Shown piece by piece: positions 1 to 5,681 of a stretch of 6,774 bases of DNA. The position numbers were made by a program, and so were the translations under genes. The stretch is from FEN-727 sp036508635 (GTDB taxonomy: Bacteria; Actinomycetota; Geothermincolia; Fen-727; Anoxymicrobiaceae), in assembly GCA_036508635.1 (NCBI GenBank), contig DATCGY010000117.1, positions 1 to 6,774 on the forward strand, in the 5' to 3' direction. Below the pieces are notes generated by a model that made no database searches, was not told the DNA's origin, and worked only from the letters and a program-made list of their open reading frames with translations. Position 1 is the stretch's first letter. Every line of letters begins with the position of its first letter.

Positions 1-55
1 GCGGAGTTCTCAAGAATAACGGGCTTGGAGAGACGGTGGGATATGCCTGCAACGA

Positions 56-84
56 CGAAGGCCGACCACTAGGGCCGGCCTTCG
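56..84 (-). terminator. Inverted repeat after the pilin gene, possible U-tract-less terminator
   Basis: CGAAGGCCG (56-64) and CGGCCTTCG (76-84) form a perfect 9-bp stem with an 11-nt loop, beginning 17 nt after the pilin stop. The stem is GC-rich and stable, but the downstream minus-strand bases (TCGTTGCAGG) contain no U tract. Such hairpins can end transcription or protect mRNA 3' ends in GC-rich bacteria. Its position suggests the end of the transcription unit. The remaining bases 1-55 hold nothing I can identify. Confidence 0.5.
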
Positions 85-101
85 ATTCTGCGCCTCTGAA
101 T

Positions 102-467
102 CTAGATCACGTGCCCAGAGTCCCCTGTGGGACATGTCGTGTTCGGCGGTATCGACGGAGGATATCCGCCGACCAGCGAGTATTCGCTGTTTGTCTTGTC
201 GGGGCACGAGGGCATCCGCTTCAACCATGCCGCTCCTAAGATGGTATTGACGCTAGCGCCGGTCGCGGGGTACACCTCATAGAAACCATTGTACGCGGTG
301 ATCGCGCCATCAATGGTCCTCTGGTTGGCCTGGCATGTTCTCCTTTTTGCCGCTGCGGTCGCTGACAGATAGACCGGCACGGCGATTGCAACAAGAATTG
401 CGATGATGAGGATAACGATCATTAGCTCGATCAGGGTGAAACCCTTTCTGCTGTGAAGCCATTTCAT
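102..467 (-). CDS. Type IV prepilin (probable pilus subunit)
   Basis: The 121-residue precursor has a nine-residue basic leader ending RKG, then FTLIELMIV, the class III signal cut by prepilin peptidase between Gly9 and Phe10 and N-methylated at Phe. Glu14 is the conserved Glu5 of the mature protein. The hydrophobic helix spans about 11-33 and anchors the subunit in the membrane before assembly, then packs in the fibre core. The mature chain would be 112 residues. The globular part holds CQANQRTIDGAITAY (45-59) and three cysteines (45, 88, 112), the last two in a short SCPD...TCPTG tail that resembles small ComGC-like and Gram-positive-type pilins. Three cysteines leave one unpaired if a disulfide forms. 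It follows pilC by 127 nt and has an exceptionally strong ribosome site, as expected for an abundant subunit. Codon choice is less GC-rich than in pilB (TTA, CTA, AGA and ATA occur). Major versus minor pilin cannot be settled; I leave the symbol blank, although pilA or comGC-like would be reasonable. Confidence 0.93.
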   Translation of the reverse strand: MKWLHSRKGFTLIELMIVILIIAILVAIAVPVYLSATAAAKRRTCQANQRTIDGAITAYNGFYEVYPATGASVNTILGAAWLKRMPSCPDKTNSEYSLVGGYPPSIPPNTTCPTGDSGHVI

Positions 468-472
468 CCGAT

Positions 473-482
473 TCACCTCCTT
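473..482 (-). promoter_or_regulatory. Very strong ribosome binding site that sets the pilin start
   Basis: AAGGAGGTGA is a ten-base perfect match to the common anti-Shine-Dalgarno end of 16S rRNA, 5 nt before the ATG at 465-467. The open frame extends 28 codons further upstream, but those residues are not pilin-like, whereas the ATG gives a proper short prepilin leader. This site fixes the start. Confidence 0.9.
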
Positions 483-510
483 CCACCTAACCAAGACACA
501 CTTCTCGGTA

Positions 511-536
511 GATACAGTTCTTCCTACTGGGTTATC
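511..536 (-). promoter_or_regulatory. Possible leader hairpin upstream of the pilin gene
   Basis: In the 127-nt gap before the pilin gene the minus strand reads GATA, ACC, CAGT, a 7-nt AGGAAGA loop, ACTG and TATC. GATA pairs with TATC and CAGT with ACTG, giving eight base pairs with a 3-nt bulge. It is not followed by a U tract, so it does not look like a terminator. A second, weaker hairpin (GAACT/AGTTC, 552-566) lies closer to pilC. The pairing is modest and may be chance; a role in mRNA processing or stability is speculative. I see no convincing promoter in this gap. Confidence 0.25.
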
Positions 537-594
537 GGTAAGACGCACCAAGAACTTGAATAGTTCCAGGTATCCCGATATTGCCTGTTTTTGC

Positions 595-1812
595 CTATTT
601 GATCATCGTGATGACACGGAAGATGGGCAGGTAGAGAGCGATGACGATCAAGCCGACGGTCACGCCCAGGAACATCATCAGCAACGGCTCCAGAGTCGAG
701 GTCAGGCTGTCGACGCCCGCGTTGACCTCGGAGTCGTAGAACTCGCTTACCTTGGCGAGCATGACGTCCAGAGCGCCGGTCTCCTCCCCGATGGCGATCA
801 TCTGGGTAACCATAGGCGGGAACACCGCCGCCTCGCTCAGTGGTTTCGCTATCGTCTCTCCTTCTTTGACCCCGGCCCGGACGTTGTCGAGGGCGCGGGT
901 GACAACCATGTTACCCGTTGTCTCCCCCGTTATCTCGAGGGCTCCCAGGATTGGCACGCCCGAGGATATCAGGGTGCCGAGGCTCCTGGAGAACTTGGAC
1001 ATCGCCGTCTTGTGGAAGAGCGAGCCCACGAAAGGCATCTTTAACTTCATCCTGTCGATGGCGTAGCGGCCCCTGTCAGTTGCCTTGAACCGCCTCTCGG
1101 CGATAACGAACCCGACTACGAACACGACGATGACTATGCCGCCCCAGCCGCCCACGAAGTGGCTGATGCCGACGAGCATCTTGGTGAATGAGGGAAGATC
1201 GCCGCCCAACTGCTTGAACATGGTGGTGAATCGCGGCACCACGAAGACGATCATGCCGGTCAGAAGTACCAGTGAAAGGCCCAGGATCGCGATCGGGTAG
1301 GTCATGGCCGACTTGACCTTCTTGCGGATGTCGGCCTCGCGCTCCATCTGGTCGGCTATTCGCAGCAGCACGTCGTCGAGCATGCCGCCCAGCTCCCCGG
1401 CCCTGACCATGCTCACGTAGAGGTTGCTGAATGCTTCGGGGTGTTTGCTGAGCGCCTCGGACAGCGACCGCCCCGCTTCGACTTCCCTTTGACAGTCGGT
1501 GATGACGTCCGCGAGGGTGTTCGACTCAGTCTGCTGGGTAAGGATGCTGAGGCACTTGATGAGGGGCAGGCCCGCGTTGATCATCGTAGCGAACTGCCGG
1601 GTGAAGATGGTGACGGCCTCTGTCTTCACCTTGGCTCCGAAGATATGTATTTCCTTCTTCGCCACGGAGACGCGAACTTCGTCGACGCTTACGACGAAGT
1701 AGCCCATCTGACGCAGTTTCCCGGCAAGGACGTCAGCGTTATCGGCCTCGAGCGATCCCGTGATCTCCCGGCCTGTACGGTCCCTGACAGTGTAGTTGAA
1801 CTGGGTGGCCAC
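595..1812 (-). CDS. pilC: Type IV pilus inner-membrane platform protein PilC
   Basis: PilC (GspF family) is the polytopic membrane protein on which PilB and PilT act during pilus assembly and disassembly. The 405-residue length is typical. A short N-terminal region with F-x-Y and G-x-I-x-G-S/L-EA features (5-24) precedes two tandem T2SSF domains at about 69-193 and 272-395. In the first, FTRQFATMINAGLPL (70-84) is the classic motif. It is echoed by FSRSLGTLISSGVPI (274-288) in the second. Membrane segments are predicted at about 172-193, 220-238 and 376-398. Acidic motifs RAGELGG (137-143) and IGEETGALD (341-349) are the conserved GE-x-G elements of each repeat. Translation starts at GTG behind GGGAGG. 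It is preceded by a 136-nt gap holding a candidate promoter and followed 127 nt later by the prepilin gene. A GspF secretion role is the alternative, less likely beside pilT. Confidence 0.96.
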   Translation of the reverse strand: MATQFNYTVRDRTGREITGSLEADNADVLAGKLRQMGYFVVSVDEVRVSVAKKEIHIFGAKVKTEAVTIFTRQFATMINAGLPLIKCLSILTQQTESNTLADVITDCQREVEAGRSLSEALSKHPEAFSNLYVSMVRAGELGGMLDDVLLRIADQMEREADIRKKVKSAMTYPIAILGLSLVLLTGMIVFVVPRFTTMFKQLGGDLPSFTKMLVGISHFVGGWGGIVIVVFVVGFVIAERRFKATDRGRYAIDRMKLKMPFVGSLFHKTAMSKFSRSLGTLISSGVPILGALEITGETTGNMVVTRALDNVRAGVKEGETIAKPLSEAAVFPPMVTQMIAIGEETGALDVMLAKVSEFYDSEVNAGVDSLTSTLEPLLMMFLGVTVGLIVIALYLPIFRVITMIK

Positions 1813-1820
1813 TTTAACAA

Positions 1821-1826
1821 CCTCCC
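1821..1826 (-). promoter_or_regulatory. Ribosome binding site for pilC (supports a GTG start)
   Basis: GGGAGG lies 8 nt before the GTG at 1810-1812. The protein read from there begins ATQFNYTVRDRTG, the usual beginning of PilC-type proteins, so this start is preferred. Confidence 0.65.
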
Positions 1827-1875
1827 GACATGACCTGGCAAACGAGATTAACCGCTGTACGTCCTACTGTTCGTA

Positions 1876-1904
1876 ATATTAGCACCAATTCTTAACAATA
1901 TAAA
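1876..1904 (-). promoter_or_regulatory. Candidate sigma-70-type promoter upstream of pilC
   Basis: On the minus strand TTTATA (1899-1904) and TAATAT (1876-1881) are separated by exactly 17 nt, and TGC directly before TAATAT makes an extended -10. Each hexamer matches the consensus at four of six positions. The surrounding 136-nt gap is much richer in A and T than the flanking genes. Transcription would begin near 1869, leaving a leader of about 57 nt before the pilC GTG. This is pattern evidence only, and AT-rich DNA gives such matches by chance. Confidence 0.35.
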
Positions 1905-1922
1905 CGGAAGTTAACACCAAAT
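1879..1922. repeat. Short direct repeat, two copies 32 bp apart, overlapping the candidate pilC promoter
   Basis: On the plus strand TTAGCACCAATT (1879-1890) and TTAACACCAAAT (1911-1922) agree at 10 of 12 positions. The 32-bp offset is close to three DNA turns, placing both copies on one helix face. The second copy also forms an 11-bp inverted repeat, ACCAAATTGGT (1916-1926). One copy covers the candidate -10, the other lies just upstream of the -35. They could be half-sites for a regulator, but no known operator is recognised. Confidence 0.4.
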
Positions 1923-1948
1923 TGGTTACTTTTGGCAGATAAATAATT

Positions 1949-3025
1949 CTACCTGCCGACCAGGCGCCGGAAATCGTCCTTGTTGTGAGCCCTCGCCAGA
2001 CCGGTCTCGTAGGTTATCTGTCCCGCCCGGTACAGGGCTGCCAGCGACGCGTCCATCGTCTGCATCCTCAACTGCCCGCCGGCCTGCATGGCGGAGTAGA
2101 TCTGGTGCACGCGGGAGTCTCGGATCATGTTGCGTATGGCCGACGTGGCTATCATGATCTCGACCGCGGGGACACGCGATCGCCTGTCCTTGGTGGGAAC
2201 AAGCTGCTGTGTGACGATCGCCTGTATGGTCGAGGCCAGCTGCAACCTGACCTGCGCCTGCTGGAAAGTCGGGAAGACGTCGACTATCCGGTCGATGCTC
2301 TGGGGGGCGTCCTGGGTATGGAGGGTGGCGAACACCAGGTGGCCGGTCTCGGCGGCGGTGAGGGCCGTCTGGATCGTCTCGAGGTCTCTCATCTCGCCGA
2401 CCAGTATGACGTCGGGGTCCTGCCTCAGGGCGTACTTGAGGGCATTAGCGAAAGAGTGGGTATCGGAGCCGACCTCGCGCTGGTTGACTATGCACTTCTT
2501 ATGCAGGTGGAGGAACTCGATCGGGTCCTCGATGGTGATGATGTGCTCTTCCCTGGTGGAGTTGATGAGGTCCATTATCGCCGCCAGCGTGGTCGACTTG
2601 CCCTGGCCGGTGGGGCCGGTCACAAGGATGAAGCCCCTGGGAAGGCGGGCAAACTCCTTGACCACCATGGGGAGCAGCAGCTCCTCGATCGTTTTGATCC
2701 GGTAGGGGATGATACGGAACGCCGCCCCGACGCTGTTCCTCTGGAAGTAAGCGTTGACGCGGAACCTGGCGCTGCCGGGGACCGAGTAAGAGAGGTCGAA
2801 CTCGAGGTTGGTCTCGAGCGCCTCGCGCTGCCGGGCGGTGAGGATGCTGTACACCATTTCGCGGGTGTCGCTGCTGGTGAGCTTGGGCATGTCCATCCGC
2901 TGCAGCACACCGTTGATGCGGAGCACTGGCGGGACGCCGACAGTGATGTGCAGGTCCGAAGCCCCGCGCTTGATCACTTCCTCCAGCATCTCGTTTATGT
3001 CCAACCTCAAACTCTGCTGCGCCAC
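1949..3025 (-). CDS. pilT: Type IV pilus retraction ATPase PilT
   Basis: PilT is the hexameric ATPase that disassembles pili, giving twitching motility and force for DNA uptake. The 358 residues match the family length. The N-terminal PAS-like domain (about 1-105) opens with GASDLHI (21-27). The RecA-like core has Walker A GPTGQGKSTT (137-146, Lys143), an Asp box TIEDPIEF (164-171), Walker B DPDVILVGEMRD (203-214, Glu211) and a His box GHLVFATLHTQDA (228-240). The retraction-ATPase signature AIRNMIRD is at 296-303. There are no CxxC pairs and no MshEN domain, which distinguishes it from PilB. Gln141 occupies a P-loop position that is Ser in the best-known PilT proteins, and the usual LLPR-like segment reads LVPT (275-278). 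The start is GTG with a strong ribosome site. It follows pilB by 24 nt and is separated from pilC by an AT-rich 136-nt gap. The assignment is secure. Confidence 0.96.
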   Translation of the reverse strand: MAQQSLRLDINEMLEEVIKRGASDLHITVGVPPVLRINGVLQRMDMPKLTSSDTREMVYSILTARQREALETNLEFDLSYSVPGSARFRVNAYFQRNSVGAAFRIIPYRIKTIEELLLPMVVKEFARLPRGFILVTGPTGQGKSTTLAAIMDLINSTREEHIITIEDPIEFLHLHKKCIVNQREVGSDTHSFANALKYALRQDPDVILVGEMRDLETIQTALTAAETGHLVFATLHTQDAPQSIDRIVDVFPTFQQAQVRLQLASTIQAIVTQQLVPTKDRRSRVPAVEIMIATSAIRNMIRDSRVHQIYSAMQAGGQLRMQTMDASLAALYRAGQITYETGLARAHNKDDFRRLVGR

Positions 3026-3031
3026 AGTACA

Positions 3032-3036
3032 CCTCC
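3032..3036 (-). promoter_or_regulatory. Ribosome binding site for pilT (supports a GTG start)
   Basis: GGAGG lies 6 nt before the GTG at 3023-3025, within the 24-nt gap after the pilB stop. Starting here gives the usual PilT N-terminus (an MLEEVIKRGASDLHI-like segment near residue 13), so the GTG is preferred over later in-frame ATGs. Confidence 0.75.
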
Positions 3037-3049
3037 GGATAGCTGCTGC

Positions 3050-4741
3050 TTACATCACGACTCTGAGAATCTCCTCTATAGAGGTTACTCCTTGCTTGAC
3101 CTTATTAAAACCGTCCTGCCTCAAAGTTGCCATGCCCTTTTCGCGGGCGACCACTCCTATCTCGCGCGCAGTCCCCATGGTCACCACGATCTTCTCGATG
3201 TCCTCGTCCAGGTTCAGCACTTCGTAGATGCCTATCCTGCCCCGGAAGCCGGTGTGACTGCAGAACGGGCAGCCTTTGGTGTTGGCTTTATAAACGGTCA
3301 CCGTGTCGCCGTCGTCGCTGGTAAACCCGATCTTCTCCAGGTACTCCGCCTCGTAGGTGGCCTCCTGCCGGCAACGCTTGCAGAGCCGGCGGGCGAGCCT
3401 CTGGCTGACGACGCTGTCCACCGCGGACGCGATCAGGAACGGCTCAACGCCCATCTCTATCATTCGAGTGATGGCCGAGGGGGCGTCATTGGTGTGAAGC
3501 GTGCAGAGGACCATGTGCCCGGTCAGGGCCGACTCGATCGCCATCTTGGCCGATTCGGCGTCTCGTATCTCACCGATCATGACGACGTCGGGGTCGCATC
3601 GCAGGATCGACCTGAGGGTGGCGGCGAAGGTCAGCCCGACCTTGGTGTTCACCTGGACCTGGTTGGTGCCCTTGAGCTGGTACTCCACCGGGTCCTCGAC
3701 GGTGATGACATTCACCTCGCGCCTGTTCAGCTCCGAGAGCGCCGCGTAGAGTGTAGTGGTCTTTCCCGAGCCGGTGGGCCCGGTGACGACACAGGTGCCG
3801 TACGGCTTCTGGAAAGAATTGGTGAACTGCCTGAGCGGCTCCTCCGCCAGGCCCAGGTCCGACAGGCTCAACAGGATGCTGGTGCGGTCCAGGATCCTGA
3901 GGACGATCTTCTCGCCGTGCACGGTGGGCACGGAGGCGACGCGGACGTCGATGTGCTTGCCGCCGGTGTCCAGGGCGAAGCGGCCATCCTGGGGGATGCG
4001 CCTCTCCGCTATGTTCATGTTGCCCAGGATCTTGAGCCTGGACACGATGCCCGGGTGTATCCTCTTGGGTGACCTCCTGGTCTCGCGGAGGACGCCGTCG
4101 ATCCTGTACCTGATGCGAACGTCTTTCTCTCCCGGCTCTATGTGGACGTCGCTGGCGTTCTCGTGCACCGCCTCGGTGATGATCAGGTTGACGTACTTGA
4201 CGATCGGAGCTTCTTCGCCGGCTTCCTGCAGGTCCTCGTCCTCTTCTTCGCCCGCCATCTCCTCCAGCGAGGGCAGATCCTCGAGAGTATCGTCCATGTC
4301 GACGCTGGTGTGGAGGTAGCGGCCGATGGCCGAGGAGATGTCGTCCTTGGTGGTAACCACCGGGAGGATCTCCATCCCCGTCATGATGCGCAGGTCGTCG
4401 AGCGCGAAGACGTTGGTCGGGTCGGCCATGGCCACCATCAGTTTGCTGTCCTCGTAATCGATGGGGATGACCATGTAGCGGCGGGCCAGGTTGGCGTCGA
4501 CCAACGTTGCCGCCGCCGGGTCGATCGCGTAGTTGTTGAGGTCGACGTAGCGTATCCCGATCTGCTCGGCCAGCACCGAGGTGAGCTGGCCTTCGCTGAG
4601 CACGCCCTTGTCGATCAGTACCCGACCCAGCGACTTGCCCGTGCTGGAGTGCTCCTCCAGCGCCTCGTCGAGCTGTTCTTCGTTTATCAGTTTGTTCTCG
4701 AGCAGGAGCCTGCCGAGGCGGTCCTGTTTCGGCTTCTCCAT
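3050..4741 (-). CDS. pilB: Type IV pilus extension ATPase PilB
   Basis: PilB is the cytoplasmic hexameric ATPase that drives pilin polymerisation through PilC. The 563 residues begin with an MshEN (T2SSE N-terminal) domain at about 8-142, made of two RLG-type repeats (8-31 and 37-60). A strongly acidic linker (about 148-178) follows, then the N2 region starting KYVNLIITEA, with SDVHIEP at 197-203. The ATPase core shows Walker A GPTGSGKTT (321-329, Lys327), an Asp box VEDPVE (348-353), Walker B DPDVVMIGE (383-391, Glu391) and a His box GHMVLCTLHTND (408-419). Two CxxC pairs (Cys454/457 and Cys491/494) form the zinc site typical of GspE/PilB and absent from PilT, which separates the two paralogues here. 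The ATG at 4739-4741 has GGAAGG 5 nt upstream. pilT follows after 24 nt. A GspE secretion role is possible in principle, but pilT, pilC and a prepilin alongside favour PilB. The MshEN motifs depart from the c-di-GMP consensus (see findings). Confidence 0.96.
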   Translation of the reverse strand: MEKPKQDRLGRLLLENKLINEEQLDEALEEHSSTGKSLGRVLIDKGVLSEGQLTSVLAEQIGIRYVDLNNYAIDPAAATLVDANLARRYMVIPIDYEDSKLMVAMADPTNVFALDDLRIMTGMEILPVVTTKDDISSAIGRYLHTSVDMDDTLEDLPSLEEMAGEEEDEDLQEAGEEAPIVKYVNLIITEAVHENASDVHIEPGEKDVRIRYRIDGVLRETRRSPKRIHPGIVSRLKILGNMNIAERRIPQDGRFALDTGGKHIDVRVASVPTVHGEKIVLRILDRTSILLSLSDLGLAEEPLRQFTNSFQKPYGTCVVTGPTGSGKTTTLYAALSELNRREVNVITVEDPVEYQLKGTNQVQVNTKVGLTFAATLRSILRCDPDVVMIGEIRDAESAKMAIESALTGHMVLCTLHTNDAPSAITRMIEMGVEPFLIASAVDSVVSQRLARRLCKRCRQEATYEAEYLEKIGFTSDDGDTVTVYKANTKGCPFCSHTGFRGRIGIYEVLNLDEDIEKIVVTMGTAREIGVVAREKGMATLRQDGFNKVKQGVTSIEEILRVVM

Positions 4742-4769
4742 CAGTTCCTTCCGGTCTCCCGTTGTCGTT

Positions 4770-5633
4770 CTATATGTGCGCTTCCTCCAGCGCCCTCAAG
4801 AGCGCGACCCTCATGACCTCCACCGGAGCGTCGAGTCCCGTCCAGATCTCGAACGCGGCCGCGGCCTGGTAGAGCAACATGCCCTTTCCGTCCATCACCT
4901 GGGCCCCGCGGGCCTCGGCCTCCTGCAGCAGCGGCGGCTGGTAGAGCGAGTAGTTGAGGTCGCACACGATCTGGTTCTTGTTCAAGAGCGACACCGGCAC
5001 CCGCAGCGAGCCGTTGAACGTGGTGAGCGGCGTCGCGTTGATTATCAGGTCCGACTCGGCGAGCACGATGTCGTAGTTGTCGTCCGGCGACAGCCAGGTG
5101 ACGTCTATGCCCGGCGCGCTCTTGATTATTATCTCGGCAAGTTGCCTGCTGCGATCCGGCGACCTGTTCACTATGACGATCGATCGGCAGCCCGCCAGCG
5201 CCAGCGATACGGTGACACTCCTGGACGCGCCGCCGGCGCCCAGCACCAGGACCTTCTTTCCTTTGACGTCGTAGGCCAGGTCTCGCACCAGCGCAGTGTA
5301 GAAACCGCGTCCGTCAGTGTTGTAACCGATAAGCTTGCCCTTGTCTATGAGGATGGTGTTGACGGCGCCGACGGATTCGGCGAACATCGCGACTTCGTCC
5401 AGCAGCGGCAGCACCTCGGTCTTGAAGGGCATGGTCACGTTGACCCCTGCGAACCTGAGCGCCTTGATGCCCTCGATGGACTCCTGAAGGCTGCCTTCCT
5501 CGACCGGGAGCGGCACGTAGCACCAGTTGAGCCCCAGGTAGTCGAAGGCCGCGTTGTGTATGGTAGGCGAGAGCGAGTGGTCGAGCGGGTTGCCTATCAA
5601 CCCCACCAGCCTCGTGCTTCCGTCTATGTGCAT
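4770..5633 (-). CDS. aroE: Shikimate dehydrogenase (NADP+), AroE
   Basis: AroE reduces 3-dehydroshikimate to shikimate in the cytosolic pathway to chorismate and aromatic amino acids. The 287-residue length is normal for the family. The substrate-binding SLSP serines are Ser20 and Ser22, NVTMPFK at 65-71 carries the catalytic Lys71, and NTDG at 105-108 carries the catalytic Asp107. The Rossmann loop GAGGAS is at 132-137, NRS (156-158) is the usual nucleotide-specificity region, and the C-terminal DGKGMLLYQAA segment (248-258) is the expected substrate and helix motif. The usual TPxGM after strand INAT is here TPLTT (201-205), a mild departure. The ATG at 5631-5633 has AGGAGA 5 nt upstream. 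It lies 48 nt after the GTPase gene and 28 nt before pilB, which suggests co-transcription. All key residues are present, so I expect an active enzyme; a direct link to pili is not implied by the sequence. Confidence 0.97.
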   Translation of the reverse strand: MHIDGSTRLVGLIGNPLDHSLSPTIHNAAFDYLGLNWCYVPLPVEEGSLQESIEGIKALRFAGVNVTMPFKTEVLPLLDEVAMFAESVGAVNTILIDKGKLIGYNTDGRGFYTALVRDLAYDVKGKKVLVLGAGGASRSVTVSLALAGCRSIVIVNRSPDRSRQLAEIIIKSAPGIDVTWLSPDDNYDIVLAESDLIINATPLTTFNGSLRVPVSLLNKNQIVCDLNYSLYQPPLLQEAEARGAQVMDGKGMLLYQAAAAFEIWTGLDAPVEVMRVALLRALEEAHI

Positions 5634-5681
5634 CGGTCTCTCCTGCCAGACGTGCCGGTATCGCTTCCCCGGGCCCGAGGC

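Noticed and set aside
7..16. Small inverted repeat TTCTCAAGAA at the left edge as an operator
   Set aside because: It is a ten-base palindrome at the window edge with no gene context and is expected by chance.
468..551. Earlier start for the pilin, adding 28 residues
   Set aside because: The extra residues are not pilin-like and would push the prepilin leader to an abnormal length, while the ATG at 465-467 has a perfect ribosome site.
468..594. c-di-GMP (GEMM-type) riboswitch in the pilin leader
   Set aside because: The conserved GEMM core segments are absent and the gap is too weakly structured; only one or two short hairpins can be drawn.
1871..1887. Sigma-54 promoter (TGG...TTGC) upstream of pilC or the pilin
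   Set aside because: TTGGTGC resembles a -24 element in both leaders, but the essential GC of the -12 element is missing at the right distance in each.
1985..4072. Long plus-strand open frame of almost 700 codons opposite pilT and pilB
   Set aside because: It mirrors two genes with every family motif intact on the minus strand. The plus-strand translation has no recognisable domain and an Asp/Val/Leu/Gly/Arg-rich composition typical of antisense frames in GC-rich DNA.
5634..5681. GC-rich palindromic stretch (CGGGCCCG) between the GTPase gene and aroE as a terminator
   Set aside because: The self-complementary core leaves no loop and no U tract follows; the gap is short and carries the aroE ribosome site, consistent with co-transcription.
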